Assembly: GCA_003220535.1 (NCBI GenBank)
Contig: QHSU01000084.1
Span: 8,941-72,940, forward strand
DNA from: Candidatus Rokuibacteriota bacterium
GTDB taxonomy: Bacteria; Methylomirabilota; Methylomirabilia; Rokubacteriales; CSP1-6
Length of the DNA: 64,000 nt
Direction: 5' to 3'
The translations under genes and the position numbers were made by a program. Each line of letters begins with the position of its first letter. Position 1 is the stretch's first letter. The notes below the pieces were generated by a model. It was not told the origin of the DNA and made no database searches. It worked only from the letters and a program-made list of their open reading frames with translations. Below are positions 31,073-40,600 of the stretch, piece after piece.

Positions 31073-31900
31073 ATGGCCATCATCGTGATCTCGCATCAGA
31101 TGGGAGCGGGCGGCCCGGAGATCGGCATGGCGCTGGCGCAGCGACTCGGGTATCGCTACGTGAACCAGGAGCTCCTGCTGGATGCCGCGCGCCGCTACGG
31201 GCTTGCGGAAGACAAGCTCTCCCACCTCGACGAGTCGAAGCCGACGCTGTTCGAGCGCTTCGACACGGAGACGCGCCACCACATCACCGTGTTGCAAACC
31301 ACCTGCCTCGAGTTCGCCGAGGACGACAACTGCGTGCTGATGCGCGGCGGCGGCCAGTGGTTGCTCCGCGGCGTCCCGCATGTGCTCCGGGTCAGGGTCA
31401 TCGCGCCATTCGAGCACCGCGTGAAGCAGTGGGTCAAGCGCACCGCCGAGATGACGGGCGAGACACCCAACCAGCGCGCCGCCGCCGAGCTCGTGCGCCG
31501 CGATGACGCGGAGAAATCCGGACGGATGCGATATCTCTACGAAGTGGATATCGCCGACCCCACGCTCTACGAGCTGGTCGTCAACACCGAGAAGATGAAG
31601 TACGAGGCGGTGGTGGCGGTCATCGAGGGGCTCGTGCGCCGCCCCGATATGGCGACAACCGATGCCGGCCGTCAGATGGTCGTGTCGCGGGCGCTGGCGT
31701 CGCGGGTGCAGGTGGCGCTCGCGACCCACCCGGACACGCGGCGCTACCGGATCACCGTCGAGGCACACGGTGGCGTCGTGACGCTAGAGGGAACCGCGGC
31801 CCTCGAGCGTGCGGTCGAGGTCGCGCGGACGGTGCCCGGCGTGCGGGACGTCAAGACGCAACAGGTCGAGATTCCACCCATCCCGCCGTTCGTCGCTTAG
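31073..31900 (+). CDS. Cytidylate-kinase-like protein fused to a BON domain
   Basis: A 275-residue fusion. Residues 1-195 resemble the Cytidylate_kin2 family (AIIVISHQMGAGGPEIGMALAQRLGYRYV, with a modified P-loop lacking the Lys-Ser/Thr; then CVLMRGGGQWLLRG, VKRTAEMTG). Residues about 205-270 are a BON domain (VQVALATHPDTRRYRITVEA, GVVTLEGTAALERAVEVART, VPGVRDVKTQ), normally a periplasmic phospholipid-binding module. No signal peptide is present, so the BON part would be cytosolic here. The kinase-like family usually lacks proven nucleotide kinase activity. Function unknown; a sensor of lipid or ligand state is conceivable. Confidence 0.82.
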   Translation: MAIIVISHQMGAGGPEIGMALAQRLGYRYVNQELLLDAARRYGLAEDKLSHLDESKPTLFERFDTETRHHITVLQTTCLEFAEDDNCVLMRGGGQWLLRGVPHVLRVRVIAPFEHRVKQWVKRTAEMTGETPNQRAAAELVRRDDAEKSGRMRYLYEVDIADPTLYELVVNTEKMKYEAVVAVIEGLVRRPDMATTDAGRQMVVSRALASRVQVALATHPDTRRYRITVEAHGGVVTLEGTAALERAVEVARTVPGVRDVKTQQVEIPPIPPFVA

Positions 31901-31907
31901 CCGGAGG

Positions 31908-32054
31908 CTGGGCGGGGGAAGTCCGGGACCCGGGTGCCCGTTGCGACCCGACGGCATTCACTGGCGACGCGACGAAGTCATTCGCTCTGCTTCTAGGCAA
32001 CGCTGACTACACGGGTCGCAACGGGCACCCGGGTCCCGGACTTCCCCGGCCCAG
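31908..32054. repeat. Long near-perfect inverted repeat (36-bp perfect core arms)
   Basis: Left arm 31915-31950 and right arm 32012-32047 are exact reverse complements (36 bp); one mismatch aside, the pairing runs out to 31908 and 32054. The spacer is 61 bases, starting ACGGC and ending CTGACTACA. It lies between the convergent kinase-BON and HtrA genes, where it could act as a bidirectional terminator, but arm length is unusual. A second element with the same layout and related inner arm (63346-63458) suggests a family. Confidence 0.9.
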
Positions 32055-32152
32055 TGTCCTGTAGAGCGTCGGCGAGAGATGCTCAGCTCGGCCGGTCGCG
32101 TCGATGCCGCGCACTCGGGGCCCCGATGTCCCCCTTAGCGGCAGTATCCAGC

Positions 32153-33346
32153 TCAGCGCTCGCCCGGGGAGGGTGGGCGCTCCGGCGCTAGACGATCGGG
32201 CGCTTCGGCGACGCGCAGCTCCACCGCGCGGCGCTCGCGGTTGCGGACGACCTCGAGCTTGACCGTCCTGCCCACTTCCGCGTCCGCCGAGAGCCGCTGT
32301 AGCTGACGGTAATCCTCGACGGCGATCCCCTCGAACGACACGACGACGTCGTTCTTCTGGAGACCCGCTGCCGCCGCCGGACCTCCCGGATACACGCGCG
32401 CGACGACCGCGCCACGCGTGTCGTGAAGGCCGAACGACTGCGCCAGCTCGTTGGTCAAGGGCTCCATCGCGATGCCGATCCAGCCCCGCGTCACCTTGCC
32501 GCGGTCGATCAATTGCCCCGTGACGCGCTTGACCATGTTCGCGGGGATCGCGAAGCCGATGCCCTGACCGGTGGCCACGATCGCCGTGTTGATCCCGATG
32601 ACCTCGCCGCGCAAGTTCACGAGCGGGCCGCCGGAGTTTCCCGGATTGATCGAGGCGTCGGTCTGGATGAAGTTCTCGTACGTGGCGATGCCGACGTCGG
32701 CGCGTCCGGTCGCGCTCACGACGCCGACCGTGACGGTCTGATCGAGCCCGAAAGGGTTGCCGATCGCGATGGCCCATTCGCCGACCCGGAGCGTATCGGA
32801 GTCGCCGAGCGCGGCCACCGCCAGCGCGGTGTCGGGCTCGAACCGGATCACGGCGAGGTCGGTCTTGACATCGACACCGACGATTCGTCCGCGGTACTCC
32901 TGTTTGGAGGACAGGCGCACGGTCACCCCGTCCGCGCCCCGGACGACGTGGTGGTTCGTCAGGACGTATCCGCGCTTGTCGATGATGACGCCGGAGCCGA
33001 GGCCGGGCGTGTGGAACTCCTCACGCCGTCCCGGGCCGCGCGGCCCGAAAAACTGGTCGAAGAAGTCCTTGAGAAGTGGATCGTCCGCGAACGGCCCAGG
33101 CGACGCGGGCGGTCGGCGCATTTTCGCCACCTGCACGGTGCCGATGTGAACGACCGCCGGCCTCACGCGCTCGGCGACACTCACAAACGCCGACTGCAAC
33201 GCTTCGGCGGCATTCGGCGCCGGCCCGGCCGTCGACTGGGCCAGAGGGGACCGCGTGAAGACGAACGCGTGGATCCAGAAGCCCGCGCCAAGAAAGGCGA
33301 AAAGCACGCTGGCGGCAAGGGCGATGCGGATGGCTCTAGGCACCAT
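32153..33346 (-). CDS. HtrA/DegP-family serine protease with one PDZ domain
   Basis: A 397-residue periplasmic protease. Residues 10-30 form an uncleaved or cleavable signal/anchor helix. The catalytic triad is His133 (LTNHHVVRG), Asp163 (KTDLAVI) and Ser238 (NPGNSGGPL). The PDZ domain runs from about 275 to 375 (GWIGIAMEPL, DTRGAVVARVYPGGPAAAAG). The usual second PDZ is absent, as in DegS/HhoB-type members, so it may be a stress sensor as much as a degrader. The C-terminus is a short proline/arginine-rich tail. It is transcribed away from the polysaccharide locus, sharing the AT-rich region upstream of wza. Confidence 0.95.
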   Translation of the reverse strand: MVPRAIRIALAASVLFAFLGAGFWIHAFVFTRSPLAQSTAGPAPNAAEALQSAFVSVAERVRPAVVHIGTVQVAKMRRPPASPGPFADDPLLKDFFDQFFGPRGPGRREEFHTPGLGSGVIIDKRGYVLTNHHVVRGADGVTVRLSSKQEYRGRIVGVDVKTDLAVIRFEPDTALAVAALGDSDTLRVGEWAIAIGNPFGLDQTVTVGVVSATGRADVGIATYENFIQTDASINPGNSGGPLVNLRGEVIGINTAIVATGQGIGFAIPANMVKRVTGQLIDRGKVTRGWIGIAMEPLTNELAQSFGLHDTRGAVVARVYPGGPAAAAGLQKNDVVVSFEGIAVEDYRQLQRLSADAEVGRTVKLEVVRNRERRAVELRVAEAPDRLAPERPPSPGER

Positions 33347-33420
33347 CGGGGTCGCCTCTGGACTCGGATCGCTGCTCTCGCCGGATAGCGAAGCGGATCG
33401 TACCCGCCGGACTGGTCAGT

Positions 33421-33459
33421 GTCAAGGAAAGTATTGCAATCCTATGCATTTTCCTTGAC
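33421..33459. promoter_or_regulatory. Operator-like inverted repeat upstream of the polysaccharide locus
   Basis: GTCAAGGAAA (33421-33430) and TTTCCTTGAC (33450-33459) are perfect 10-bp arms separated by 19 bases. The right arm overlaps the putative -35 box, so a bound dimeric regulator could repress or activate the long operon. It sits in the only AT-rich stretch of the area. Confidence 0.65.
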
Positions 33460-33484
33460 CTCTCCAATTCTGAAAAGAGACAAT
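33455..33484 (+). promoter_or_regulatory. Putative sigma-70-type promoter of the polysaccharide operon
   Basis: TTGACC at 33455-33460 and GACAAT at 33479-33484 with an 18-base spacer. The start codon of the Wza-type gene follows 36 bases later. Contact with the overlapping inverted repeat suggests regulation. Confidence 0.5.
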
Positions 33485-33520
33485 GCCTTAATTTCTATAT
33501 TTGGTGTCGTGGACGACCGA

Positions 33521-35083
33521 ATGAAGCACGGTAGTCTGCGCAGGACCCTCAGCCTGCTCCTCGTGGTGTCCCTGTCGGCGCCTGGTCTAGGGTCTGCCCA
33601 GTCGCCGACGGTGGTCCAGTCACCCGTCGGAGTCCCGCCACCGCAGCCTCAGGGCGGTGCGGGAGCGGCCCAGACCGCGACCCCGCCCCCGACACGAGGC
33701 ACGATGCCCGGGCCGGACTATCGGCTTGGTCCGGGGGACTTTCTGGATGTGCAGATCGCCGGCCGCCTAGAAGTGATCCGCCAGCAGACTTATGTCGACC
33801 TGGAGGGCGCGGTCACCGTCCCGCCGCTCGGTGCGATCCCGCTCGCCGGCCTGACCCTGCTCGAGGCCCACCGGCGCGTGGCCGAGCGCGCACGCGACGT
33901 GTTCCGGTTCGCGGAGGCGACGGTCACGGTCGTGACGCCGCGGACGTTCGAGATCGTCGTGTCGGGAGAGGTGGAGCGTCCCGGGACGCTCCAGGTCACG
34001 GCGATGCGCCGTCTCCACGACGTCATCCTCGAAGCGGGGGGCGTCACGCCGCGCGGCAGCATTCGCCGCGTCGTGGTGACGCGCAAGGGCGTGGAGAGCG
34101 AAGTCGATCTGCTCGCATTCCAGCTCCGCGGTGACCTGACCCAGAACCCGTTCGTGACCGAGGGCCTCAAGGTCCTGATCCCCCCGCGAACCGGCTCCGT
34201 CACGCTCGCCGGCGCGGTGCGCCGGCCCGGCGAGTACGAGCTTGGCTCGACGCCCTCGCTGCGCGCGCTCCTGGAGCTGGTGGGCGGTGTGAGCCAGTCG
34301 GCGGCCGCTGGCGAGGCGCGGCTGACGCGCGTCGGCGCCGACGACCGCAAGGAGACGCTCACGCTCGACCTACGCTCGGCGCTCAAGCCCCCCGCGGACG
34401 TCACGCTGCAGCCGGGGGACGTGATCTTCGTGCCGCAGATCTCCGTGCTCCAGGACGTCGTCGAGGTCCGCGGGGCGTTCAACGGGACGCCCGAGAGCAG
34501 CAAGACGACCGTCGCCGGCAAGGCGACGATCCTCCAGCGCCTCGAGCTGCCGCAGGGCGAGCGCGTGCGCGACGTCGTCGGCAAGGCAGGCGGCGCGGCG
34601 GCGTACGCGGACCTGCGCCTGGCGCTGATCGAGCGCAGCGGCGTCACCGGGCCACGCCAGCGCATCCCGATCGATCTCCAGCGGCTGCTCGTCGAGAGGG
34701 ACGAGGCGCCCAACATCGTGCTCCAGAACGGCGACGTCGTCATCCTGCCGGTCGTCGAGGATCGCGTGTTCATCGTCGGCGAGGTCAAGATCCCGGGCCC
34801 CCACGACTTCCGGCCCGACCTGACGCCGCGGGAGTACGTCGCGCTCGCCGGGGGACCGACGAACCGGGCCCGGCTCGGGAACACCTCGGTGACCTTCCGC
34901 AACGGTCGAACGTACGCGATGGCCGACGCGCCGCCGCTCGAGCCGGGCGCGGTCGTGACGGTACCCGAGGTCGCGGTCAAGTGGTGGCAGGACTACGTCA
35001 CGATCCTGCAGGCGATCGCCTCGCTGGTCACGGCGTACACCGGCCTCTACTTCATCTTCAACGGCAGCCCGGGCCACAACTGA
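33521..35083 (+). CDS. Wza-type polysaccharide export protein with SLBB repeats
   Basis: A 520-residue outer-membrane exporter. It opens with a signal peptide (LRRTLSLLLVVSLSAPGLGSAQ), then a Poly_export domain (YRLGPGDFLDVQIAGRLEVI), followed by repeated SLBB domains (FEIVVSGEVERPGTLQV, VTLAGAVRRPGEYELG, VVEVRGAFNG, VFIVGEVKIPGPHDF). It is longer than E. coli Wza (about 380) because of extra SLBB units, and ends with a possible membrane helix (YVTILQAIASLVTAYTGLYFIF). No lipobox Cys is evident. ATG 33521 is chosen, since the 34 residues upstream from 33419 lie across the promoter. First gene of the export set. Confidence 0.92.
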   Translation: MKHGSLRRTLSLLLVVSLSAPGLGSAQSPTVVQSPVGVPPPQPQGGAGAAQTATPPPTRGTMPGPDYRLGPGDFLDVQIAGRLEVIRQQTYVDLEGAVTVPPLGAIPLAGLTLLEAHRRVAERARDVFRFAEATVTVVTPRTFEIVVSGEVERPGTLQVTAMRRLHDVILEAGGVTPRGSIRRVVVTRKGVESEVDLLAFQLRGDLTQNPFVTEGLKVLIPPRTGSVTLAGAVRRPGEYELGSTPSLRALLELVGGVSQSAAAGEARLTRVGADDRKETLTLDLRSALKPPADVTLQPGDVIFVPQISVLQDVVEVRGAFNGTPESSKTTVAGKATILQRLELPQGERVRDVVGKAGGAAAYADLRLALIERSGVTGPRQRIPIDLQRLLVERDEAPNIVLQNGDVVILPVVEDRVFIVGEVKIPGPHDFRPDLTPREYVALAGGPTNRARLGNTSVTFRNGRTYAMADAPPLEPGAVVTVPEVAVKWWQDYVTILQAIASLVTAYTGLYFIFNGSPGHN

Positions 35084-35086
35084 CGC

Positions 35087-35893
35087 ATGTACGAAGCGTA
35101 CTGGGAGCTCAGCGAACCGCCGTTCGACAACTCGCCGAACCCGAAGTTCTTCTACCTGTCGCCCGAGCACGAGGAGGCGCTCGTGCGCCTCGTGTACACG
35201 GTGAGGCACCGCAAGGGCTGCGGGATGCTCACGGGCGAGTACGGCTGCGGAAAGACCACGCTGTCGCGTGCGCTCATCCAGCGCCTCGAGGCCGAGCGCT
35301 ACGAGATCGGGCTGCTCACCAACCCGAGCTGGACCGCGGCCGACTTCTTGCGCGAGGTGCTCTACCAGCTGGGCGTCGAGACCGCCGAGACGCGCAAGCC
35401 CGAGCTGCTGCACCTCCTGAATGACGTGTTCTTCCGGAACTACCAGGCGAGCCGCGACAGCGTCGTCATCGTCGACGAAGCGCAGCTCATCGAGGACGAC
35501 GCCGTCTTCGAGGAGCTACGGCTGCTCATGAACTTCCAGACCGACGAGCGATTCCTGGTGACGCTGCTGCTCATCGGCTCGCCCGAGCTCGCGGTGAAGG
35601 TCCGGCGACTCAAGCACCTGGACCAGCGGATCACGCTCCGATACCACCTCAATACGCTCGACTACACGCACACCGCGAACTACATCGGCCACCGGTTGCG
35701 GATGGCCGGTCAGCCCAACCAGCTCTTCACCGAAGAGGCGGTCAAGCTCATCTTCGATTTCACGCGGGGCACGCCGCGCGAGATCAACAACCTGTGCGAC
35801 GTCGCCCTGCTGGTCGGTTACTCGAAACGCGTGAAGGAGATCGGCGAGAAGATCATCGCCGAAGTGATCAAAGACATGATCGGAGTTTCCTGA
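35087..35893 (+). CDS. ExeA/GspA-like AAA ATPase of the exopolysaccharide cluster
   Basis: A 268-residue ATPase. MYEAYWELSEPPFDNSPNPK (typical start) is followed by Walker A GEYGCGKTT (about residues 50-58), Walker B VVIVDEAQ, and arginine-finger region LDQRITLRYHL, ending FTRGTPREINNLCDVALLVG. In many EPS loci with PEP-CTERM/exosortase systems such an ATPase precedes the tyrosine-kinase exporter genes and is thought to help secretion or assembly. No C-terminal peptidoglycan-binding domain, unlike ExeA. It starts 3 bases after the Wza gene and abuts the HD-GYP-like gene. Confidence 0.92.
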   Translation: MYEAYWELSEPPFDNSPNPKFFYLSPEHEEALVRLVYTVRHRKGCGMLTGEYGCGKTTLSRALIQRLEAERYEIGLLTNPSWTAADFLREVLYQLGVETAETRKPELLHLLNDVFFRNYQASRDSVVIVDEAQLIEDDAVFEELRLLMNFQTDERFLVTLLLIGSPELAVKVRRLKHLDQRITLRYHLNTLDYTHTANYIGHRLRMAGQPNQLFTEEAVKLIFDFTRGTPREINNLCDVALLVGYSKRVKEIGEKIIAEVIKDMIGVS

Positions 35894-37041
35894 TGGTGCG
35901 CATGAGCGACGTCGTGCGTGGCATCGTCCGCGACAAGCCCGCGGCCGAGGCCGCGGCGGACGCGGCGAAGGCGGGGACAGCGCCGGCGGCGCCACGACCC
36001 TCGGCGCCGCCGCCACCGCGGCCGCGCCCGGTCGCGGACCCGCCTCGGCCCGCGCCATCGCCCCCGCCCCCGGTGGAGGCGGCGCCCGCGGCCGAGCCGG
36101 TGCCGAGTCTTGACGCGCTGTCGCTCGCGCCCACGTTTCGCGAGACGCCCGCCGAGGCCGCCGAGCCGCTCTACGCCGAGCTGCAGCTCTGCCTGGCCCG
36201 CGTCCGCGAGCTGATCCGCACGGGGGACGCATTTCCGTGGGCGGAGCTCGAGCACCTCGTCGACCGGTGCGCGGTGTCGCTGGAGCAGTCGGGCGAGCTC
36301 TTCTGGATGGCCAACAACACCGTGGCGCTCGCCGGGGTCGACTACCTGGCCTTCCACCAGGCGCGCGTCGCCGTGCTCGCGCTCACCATCGGGGCCAGCA
36401 TCGGATACGATCGCGCGCGGCGGGTGCAGCTCGGCGTGGCCGGCTGCCTGATCGACGTCGGGCTCTGGCAGCTGCCCGAGAGCCTGCTCCGCCGGGTGGA
36501 CGCGCTGTCCCCGGAGGAGCAAACGCTCTACCGTTCCCACCCGCGGCTCTCGGTCGAGTGGATCCGGCGTTGGTCGCCCTCGCACGAAGGACTCGTGGAG
36601 GCCGTGCTGCAGCACCACGAGCGCGAGCAAGGGCAGGGCTTCCCGCAGGGCCTCCCCGGCACTGCCGTCTGCCAGGACGCCAAGATCCTGGGCCTGATCG
36701 ACACGTACACCGGCCTCACGATGCCGCCGGCGCCACGGCCGCGCCTGCGACCGCACGAGGCGATCCGCGAGATCGTGCGCTCCAAGCACGAGTTGTTCCC
36801 GTCGCCGCTGGTCAAGGCCCTGCTCTCCGAGATCTCCGTGTTCCCGCCGGGAACCCTCGTGCGTCTGAACACCGGCGAGGTCGGCCGCGTGACGGCGGTG
36901 AACCGCAACCACCCGCTGCGCCCGCGCGTCGAGATCGTCGCCGACGGCAAGGGCCAGCGCATGGCGTCGCCGAAGACGACGGACCTCTCGGAAGCCCCAT
37001 TTCTTTACATCACGGGCGCCGTCGCGGAGGGTGGGCGGTGA
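35893..37041 (+). CDS. Degenerate HD-GYP-domain protein
   Basis: A 382-residue cytoplasmic protein. Residues about 20-75 form a proline/alanine-rich linker. The second half is HD-GYP-like, but key residues differ: the HD dyad region reads CLIDVGLWQLPE (canonical HDxGK changed to ID-VG-L), the HHE motif is kept (LQHHEREQGQGFP), GYP has become GFP, and the metal/AD position is LGLIDTYTGLT. C-di-GMP hydrolysis is therefore doubtful; a binding or scaffolding role in polysaccharide control is more likely. Start ATG 35893 overlaps the ATPase stop. The next gene overlaps its stop by 4 bases. Confidence 0.85.
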   Translation: MVRMSDVVRGIVRDKPAAEAAADAAKAGTAPAAPRPSAPPPPRPRPVADPPRPAPSPPPPVEAAPAAEPVPSLDALSLAPTFRETPAEAAEPLYAELQLCLARVRELIRTGDAFPWAELEHLVDRCAVSLEQSGELFWMANNTVALAGVDYLAFHQARVAVLALTIGASIGYDRARRVQLGVAGCLIDVGLWQLPESLLRRVDALSPEEQTLYRSHPRLSVEWIRRWSPSHEGLVEAVLQHHEREQGQGFPQGLPGTAVCQDAKILGLIDTYTGLTMPPAPRPRLRPHEAIREIVRSKHELFPSPLVKALLSEISVFPPGTLVRLNTGEVGRVTAVNRNHPLRPRVEIVADGKGQRMASPKTTDLSEAPFLYITGAVAEGGR

Positions 37042-37613
37042 GAGTCCTCGCGCGCCGGACCATCGCCGATGCGCGGGAGCTCGCCGGCGTGATCGCGGAG
37101 TGCGCCTCCCATCTCGAGCTCCGACCTCTCCAGCGAGCGCTCGCCGCCGGCGAGGTCACGGCCGACCTGGCGTGCGCCGACACGAGCGGTCGGCTCGTGC
37201 TCGTCGTGAGCGATGTCGTCGCCGGGCCGGAGACGGTGCTGCGGGCCGTCGAGGTCGCCGCGTGGTGGGGGGAACATGCCGCACTCCTCGGGCGCCTGTT
37301 TCCCGACGCGGCACTCCTGGGGGCTGCGCCCCACGCGCTGATCGCGGCGTCGCGGTTCACCGACCGTGCCCTGCGGCTGCTGCGGGCGCTCGGGCCCGCC
37401 GCGCCCGACGCCGTCGAGTGCCGCCTCTTCCAGGACGCGGACGGACCCGTCGTCGCGCTCGATCGTCTCGCCCCGGCGCAGGACGCCAGCCAGCCGCACC
37501 CGGCGGCCCCAGCCGAGGGGACGGCGGAGGCGCCGCGCGCGGACGCCAAGCAAGCCGTCGCGCTCATCGATCGACTGGAACGGCTGCGGTTCAGCGAAGG
37601 GTTCCGCTCGTGA
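37038..37613 (+). CDS. Hypothetical protein of the polysaccharide locus
   Basis: A 191-residue, leucine/alanine-rich protein, GTG 37038 overlapping the previous stop. It reads LACADTSGRLVLVVSDVVAG, EVAAWWGEHAALLGRLFPDA, VECRLFQDADGPVVALDRL, then a low-complexity tail ending ALIDRLERLRFSEGFRS. The pattern of beta strands and helices suggests an Endonuclease/Mrr-like or tube-like domain, but I see no catalytic motif and will not call a family. It lies between the HD-GYP-like gene and the Wzc kinase, so a role in exporter control is likely. Confidence 0.65.
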   Translation: MRVLARRTIADARELAGVIAECASHLELRPLQRALAAGEVTADLACADTSGRLVLVVSDVVAGPETVLRAVEVAAWWGEHAALLGRLFPDAALLGAAPHALIAASRFTDRALRLLRALGPAAPDAVECRLFQDADGPVVALDRLAPAQDASQPHPAAPAEGTAEAPRADAKQAVALIDRLERLRFSEGFRS

Positions 37614-37635
37614 CGGGCCCGGAGGGCCTCCGCTA

Positions 37636-40600
37636 GTGGCGCAGTACGAGATGAACCTCCGCGACTACTGGCTGATCGTGCGCCGGCGGCGCGTGATCAT
37701 CATCGCCTCGACGGTGCTCGTGGCCCTCCTGAGCTTCGGCTTCGCGCGACAGAAGGTGCCGATCTACCAGGCGACGGCCGCCGTCAAGTTCGAGCAGTCG
37801 ACCCAGCTGTCAGGGCTGCTCGTCGAGGTTCTCTCGTACTCGAGCGCCGACTCGATCGAGACGCAGGTCACGCTCATCAAGAGCTACCCGATCCTCGAGG
37901 ATGTCGCCAAGCGGCTCCGGCGGCTCCCGGAGACGCTCCCGGGCGGGGCCGTGCGCGAGTCGAAGAGCTACTGGGCGGTGCTGGACTCGATCAACGGCAA
38001 GCTCAAGGTCGCCCGGGTGCCGAACACGAGCATCCTCGAAATCACGGCGACCTCGACGAACGCGCGCGAGGCCCGCGACCTCGCCAACGCCACCGCGGAG
38101 GGGTACCGCGACTACAACAAGGCGCTACGGAACGCGCGCGTCACCGAGGCGCGCCGGTTCATCGAGACTCAGCTCAAGGACGTCGAGTCGCGCGCCCGCC
38201 GCGCCGAGGCGGAGATCTGGGCGTTCCGGGAAGCGAACCGGATCATCGCGCCCGGGGCCGAGTCGTCAGTGCTGCTCTCGCTCTTCACCCAGGTCCGGGG
38301 CGACATCGAGAAGGCGCGTCAGCAGCGGATCGAGCTCGAGGCGATCCAGCAGCGCCTGACGCGGCTGGACGCGACCAACGCCGCCGACCGGATCTTCGTC
38401 GAGACCTCGAACCCCGCGATGCAGAGGCTGCAGGCCACGTACTCGGAGCTCCTCCTCGAGCGGAACAACCTCGCGCTGGAGGTCACCGAGAAGCACCCCC
38501 GTCTCCAGGCGCTCGACGACCGGATGCGCGAGGTCCGCATGGAGATGCGCCGCGAGGTGGCCGGGCAGATCGCAATGCTGCGCAACCGCGAGGAGCTGCT
38601 GAACCGTCAGATCGGCGAGCTGCAGCAGAAGAACCGGGAGCTGCCCACCCTCGAGCTCTCCCTGCAGCGGATGCAGCGCGACGCCAAGACCAACGACGAC
38701 CTGCTGGCGCTCCTGAAGACGAAGCACCAGGAGGCTCTGATCAAGGAGGCCGAGCAGATCGAGGAGGTGTCCATCGTTCGCCCGGCGACGGAGCCGGACG
38801 CCCCCATCGGCGGCGAGGCGATCAACACGATCCTGGTCGGCGCCGTGCTGGGGCTCTCACTCGGCCTCGTGCTCGCGTTCGTGCGCGAGACCCTCGACAC
38901 CTCGATCGGCACCATCGAGGACGTCGAGGCGTATCTCGGCGTCCCGGTGCTGGGCGTGGTGCCGCACATCGACTCGCGCGAGACCGTGCAGCGGATCCTC
39001 GAGCGCCGGCCGGGGCTCGCCCAGATCGACCCCGAGGCGCTGCTGAGCCACTCGCTGCTCATCACGCATTTCGATCCGAAGTCGCCGGTCGCCGAGGCGT
39101 ACCGAACCCTCCGCACCAACATCCAGTTCGCGCGCATGGAGCGGTCGGGGAAAGTCCTCGTCGTGTCGAGCCCGACGCTCCAGGAAGGCAAGACCACGAC
39201 GATCGTGAACCTGGCGCTGACGATGGCCCAGAGCGGCCAGAAGACGCTACTCATCGGGGCCAACATGCGGCGCCCGAGTATCCACCGCTTCTTCGGCATC
39301 GAGCGCGAGCCGGGGCTGTCGAACATCCTGGTCGGAAGCGCGCAGTGGCAGGACTGCATCCGGACGGTCGCGGACATCCTCATGGGGCGGTTCGAGATGG
39401 AGGACATCATGGCCGCCCCCGGCCTCGACAACCTGCACATCATCGAGGCGGGCCCGGTCCCGGCCAACCCGTCGGAGCTCCTGTCGACGCCGGCGATGAC
39501 GGGATTCCTGCACGCGGTGCGCGACGTGTACGACGTGGTGCTGGTCGACACGCCGCCGATCCTGCCCGTCACCGACTCGGCGATCGTCGCCTCGCAGGCC
39601 GACGGCGTGGTCCTCGTCTACCAGGCCGGGAAGGTGGGGCGGCTCGTGCTCAAGCGGGCGAAGGTCCACGTCGAGAACGTCGGCGGCAAGGTCTGGGGTG
39701 TCGTGCTGAACGACGTCAAGACCGAGATCGCGGGCTACGCCTACACGCAGTACTACACGCACTACTACGGCGAGGAAACGGTCGTCGACCACCGCAAGGA
39801 GCGTCTGCAGCGGGCGCGCGGGTTCGTGACCGGTCTCTTCCACCGCTTCGGCCGCAGCGAGGCGGCGTCCGACCGCTCCGACTCCGGCTCGTCCGCCTCG
39901 GTGACCGATTCGCCCTCGGCGGACGGGCCGTCGCTCGAGATGGGAGCGCTCGACATGCCCCCGGGCGGGGCGACGAAATCGCGGCGCATCTGGACAGGCG
40001 CGATCGTCCTGGCGCTCCTCGCGGCCCTCGGCGCCCTCGCGGGCTGGCGCCTGGGCTGGTTCGGGGGCGGGCTCCCGCCGAAGGAGCTCCTGCGCCAGCG
40101 GCTGGAGGCGCCGCCGTCGTCGCCGGCCGCCCGGGCGCCCGCGCCGTTGCAGGCCATGGCACCGCCCGCTCCGGCTCCACCGCCGTCGTCCGAACCGTCC
40201 GTCCCCCCGATCACGCCGGGCCCCGTCGCCGCGGCACCGGGTCCGAGCGAGCGGCCCGGTTTCACCGCGCCGCCGGGAAAATCGGAGCCGGTGGCGCCGT
40301 CCGGCGGTGGCCTGGCGGGGGCGCGCTTCGCCGTCGAGTTCGGACCGTTCGTGACCGCGCCGGAAGCGGAGCGCGTCGAGCGGCAGCTGAACGAGGCCGG
40401 CTATCATACGGCCCGCTTCCGCCAGCAGACGGGCGCGGCCCTCTACGCCGTGCTGATCGAGAAGATCTCGAGCACGCGCGCCGCCCAGACGCTCGTCGCC
40501 ACCCTGCGCGAGCAGGGATTCGGCGATGCGTTCGTGGTCGGCGAGCGAGAGCCGTTGAGTGTTCAGGTCGGCTTGCCGCTCCCGTTGCGCGGCGCCGTGC

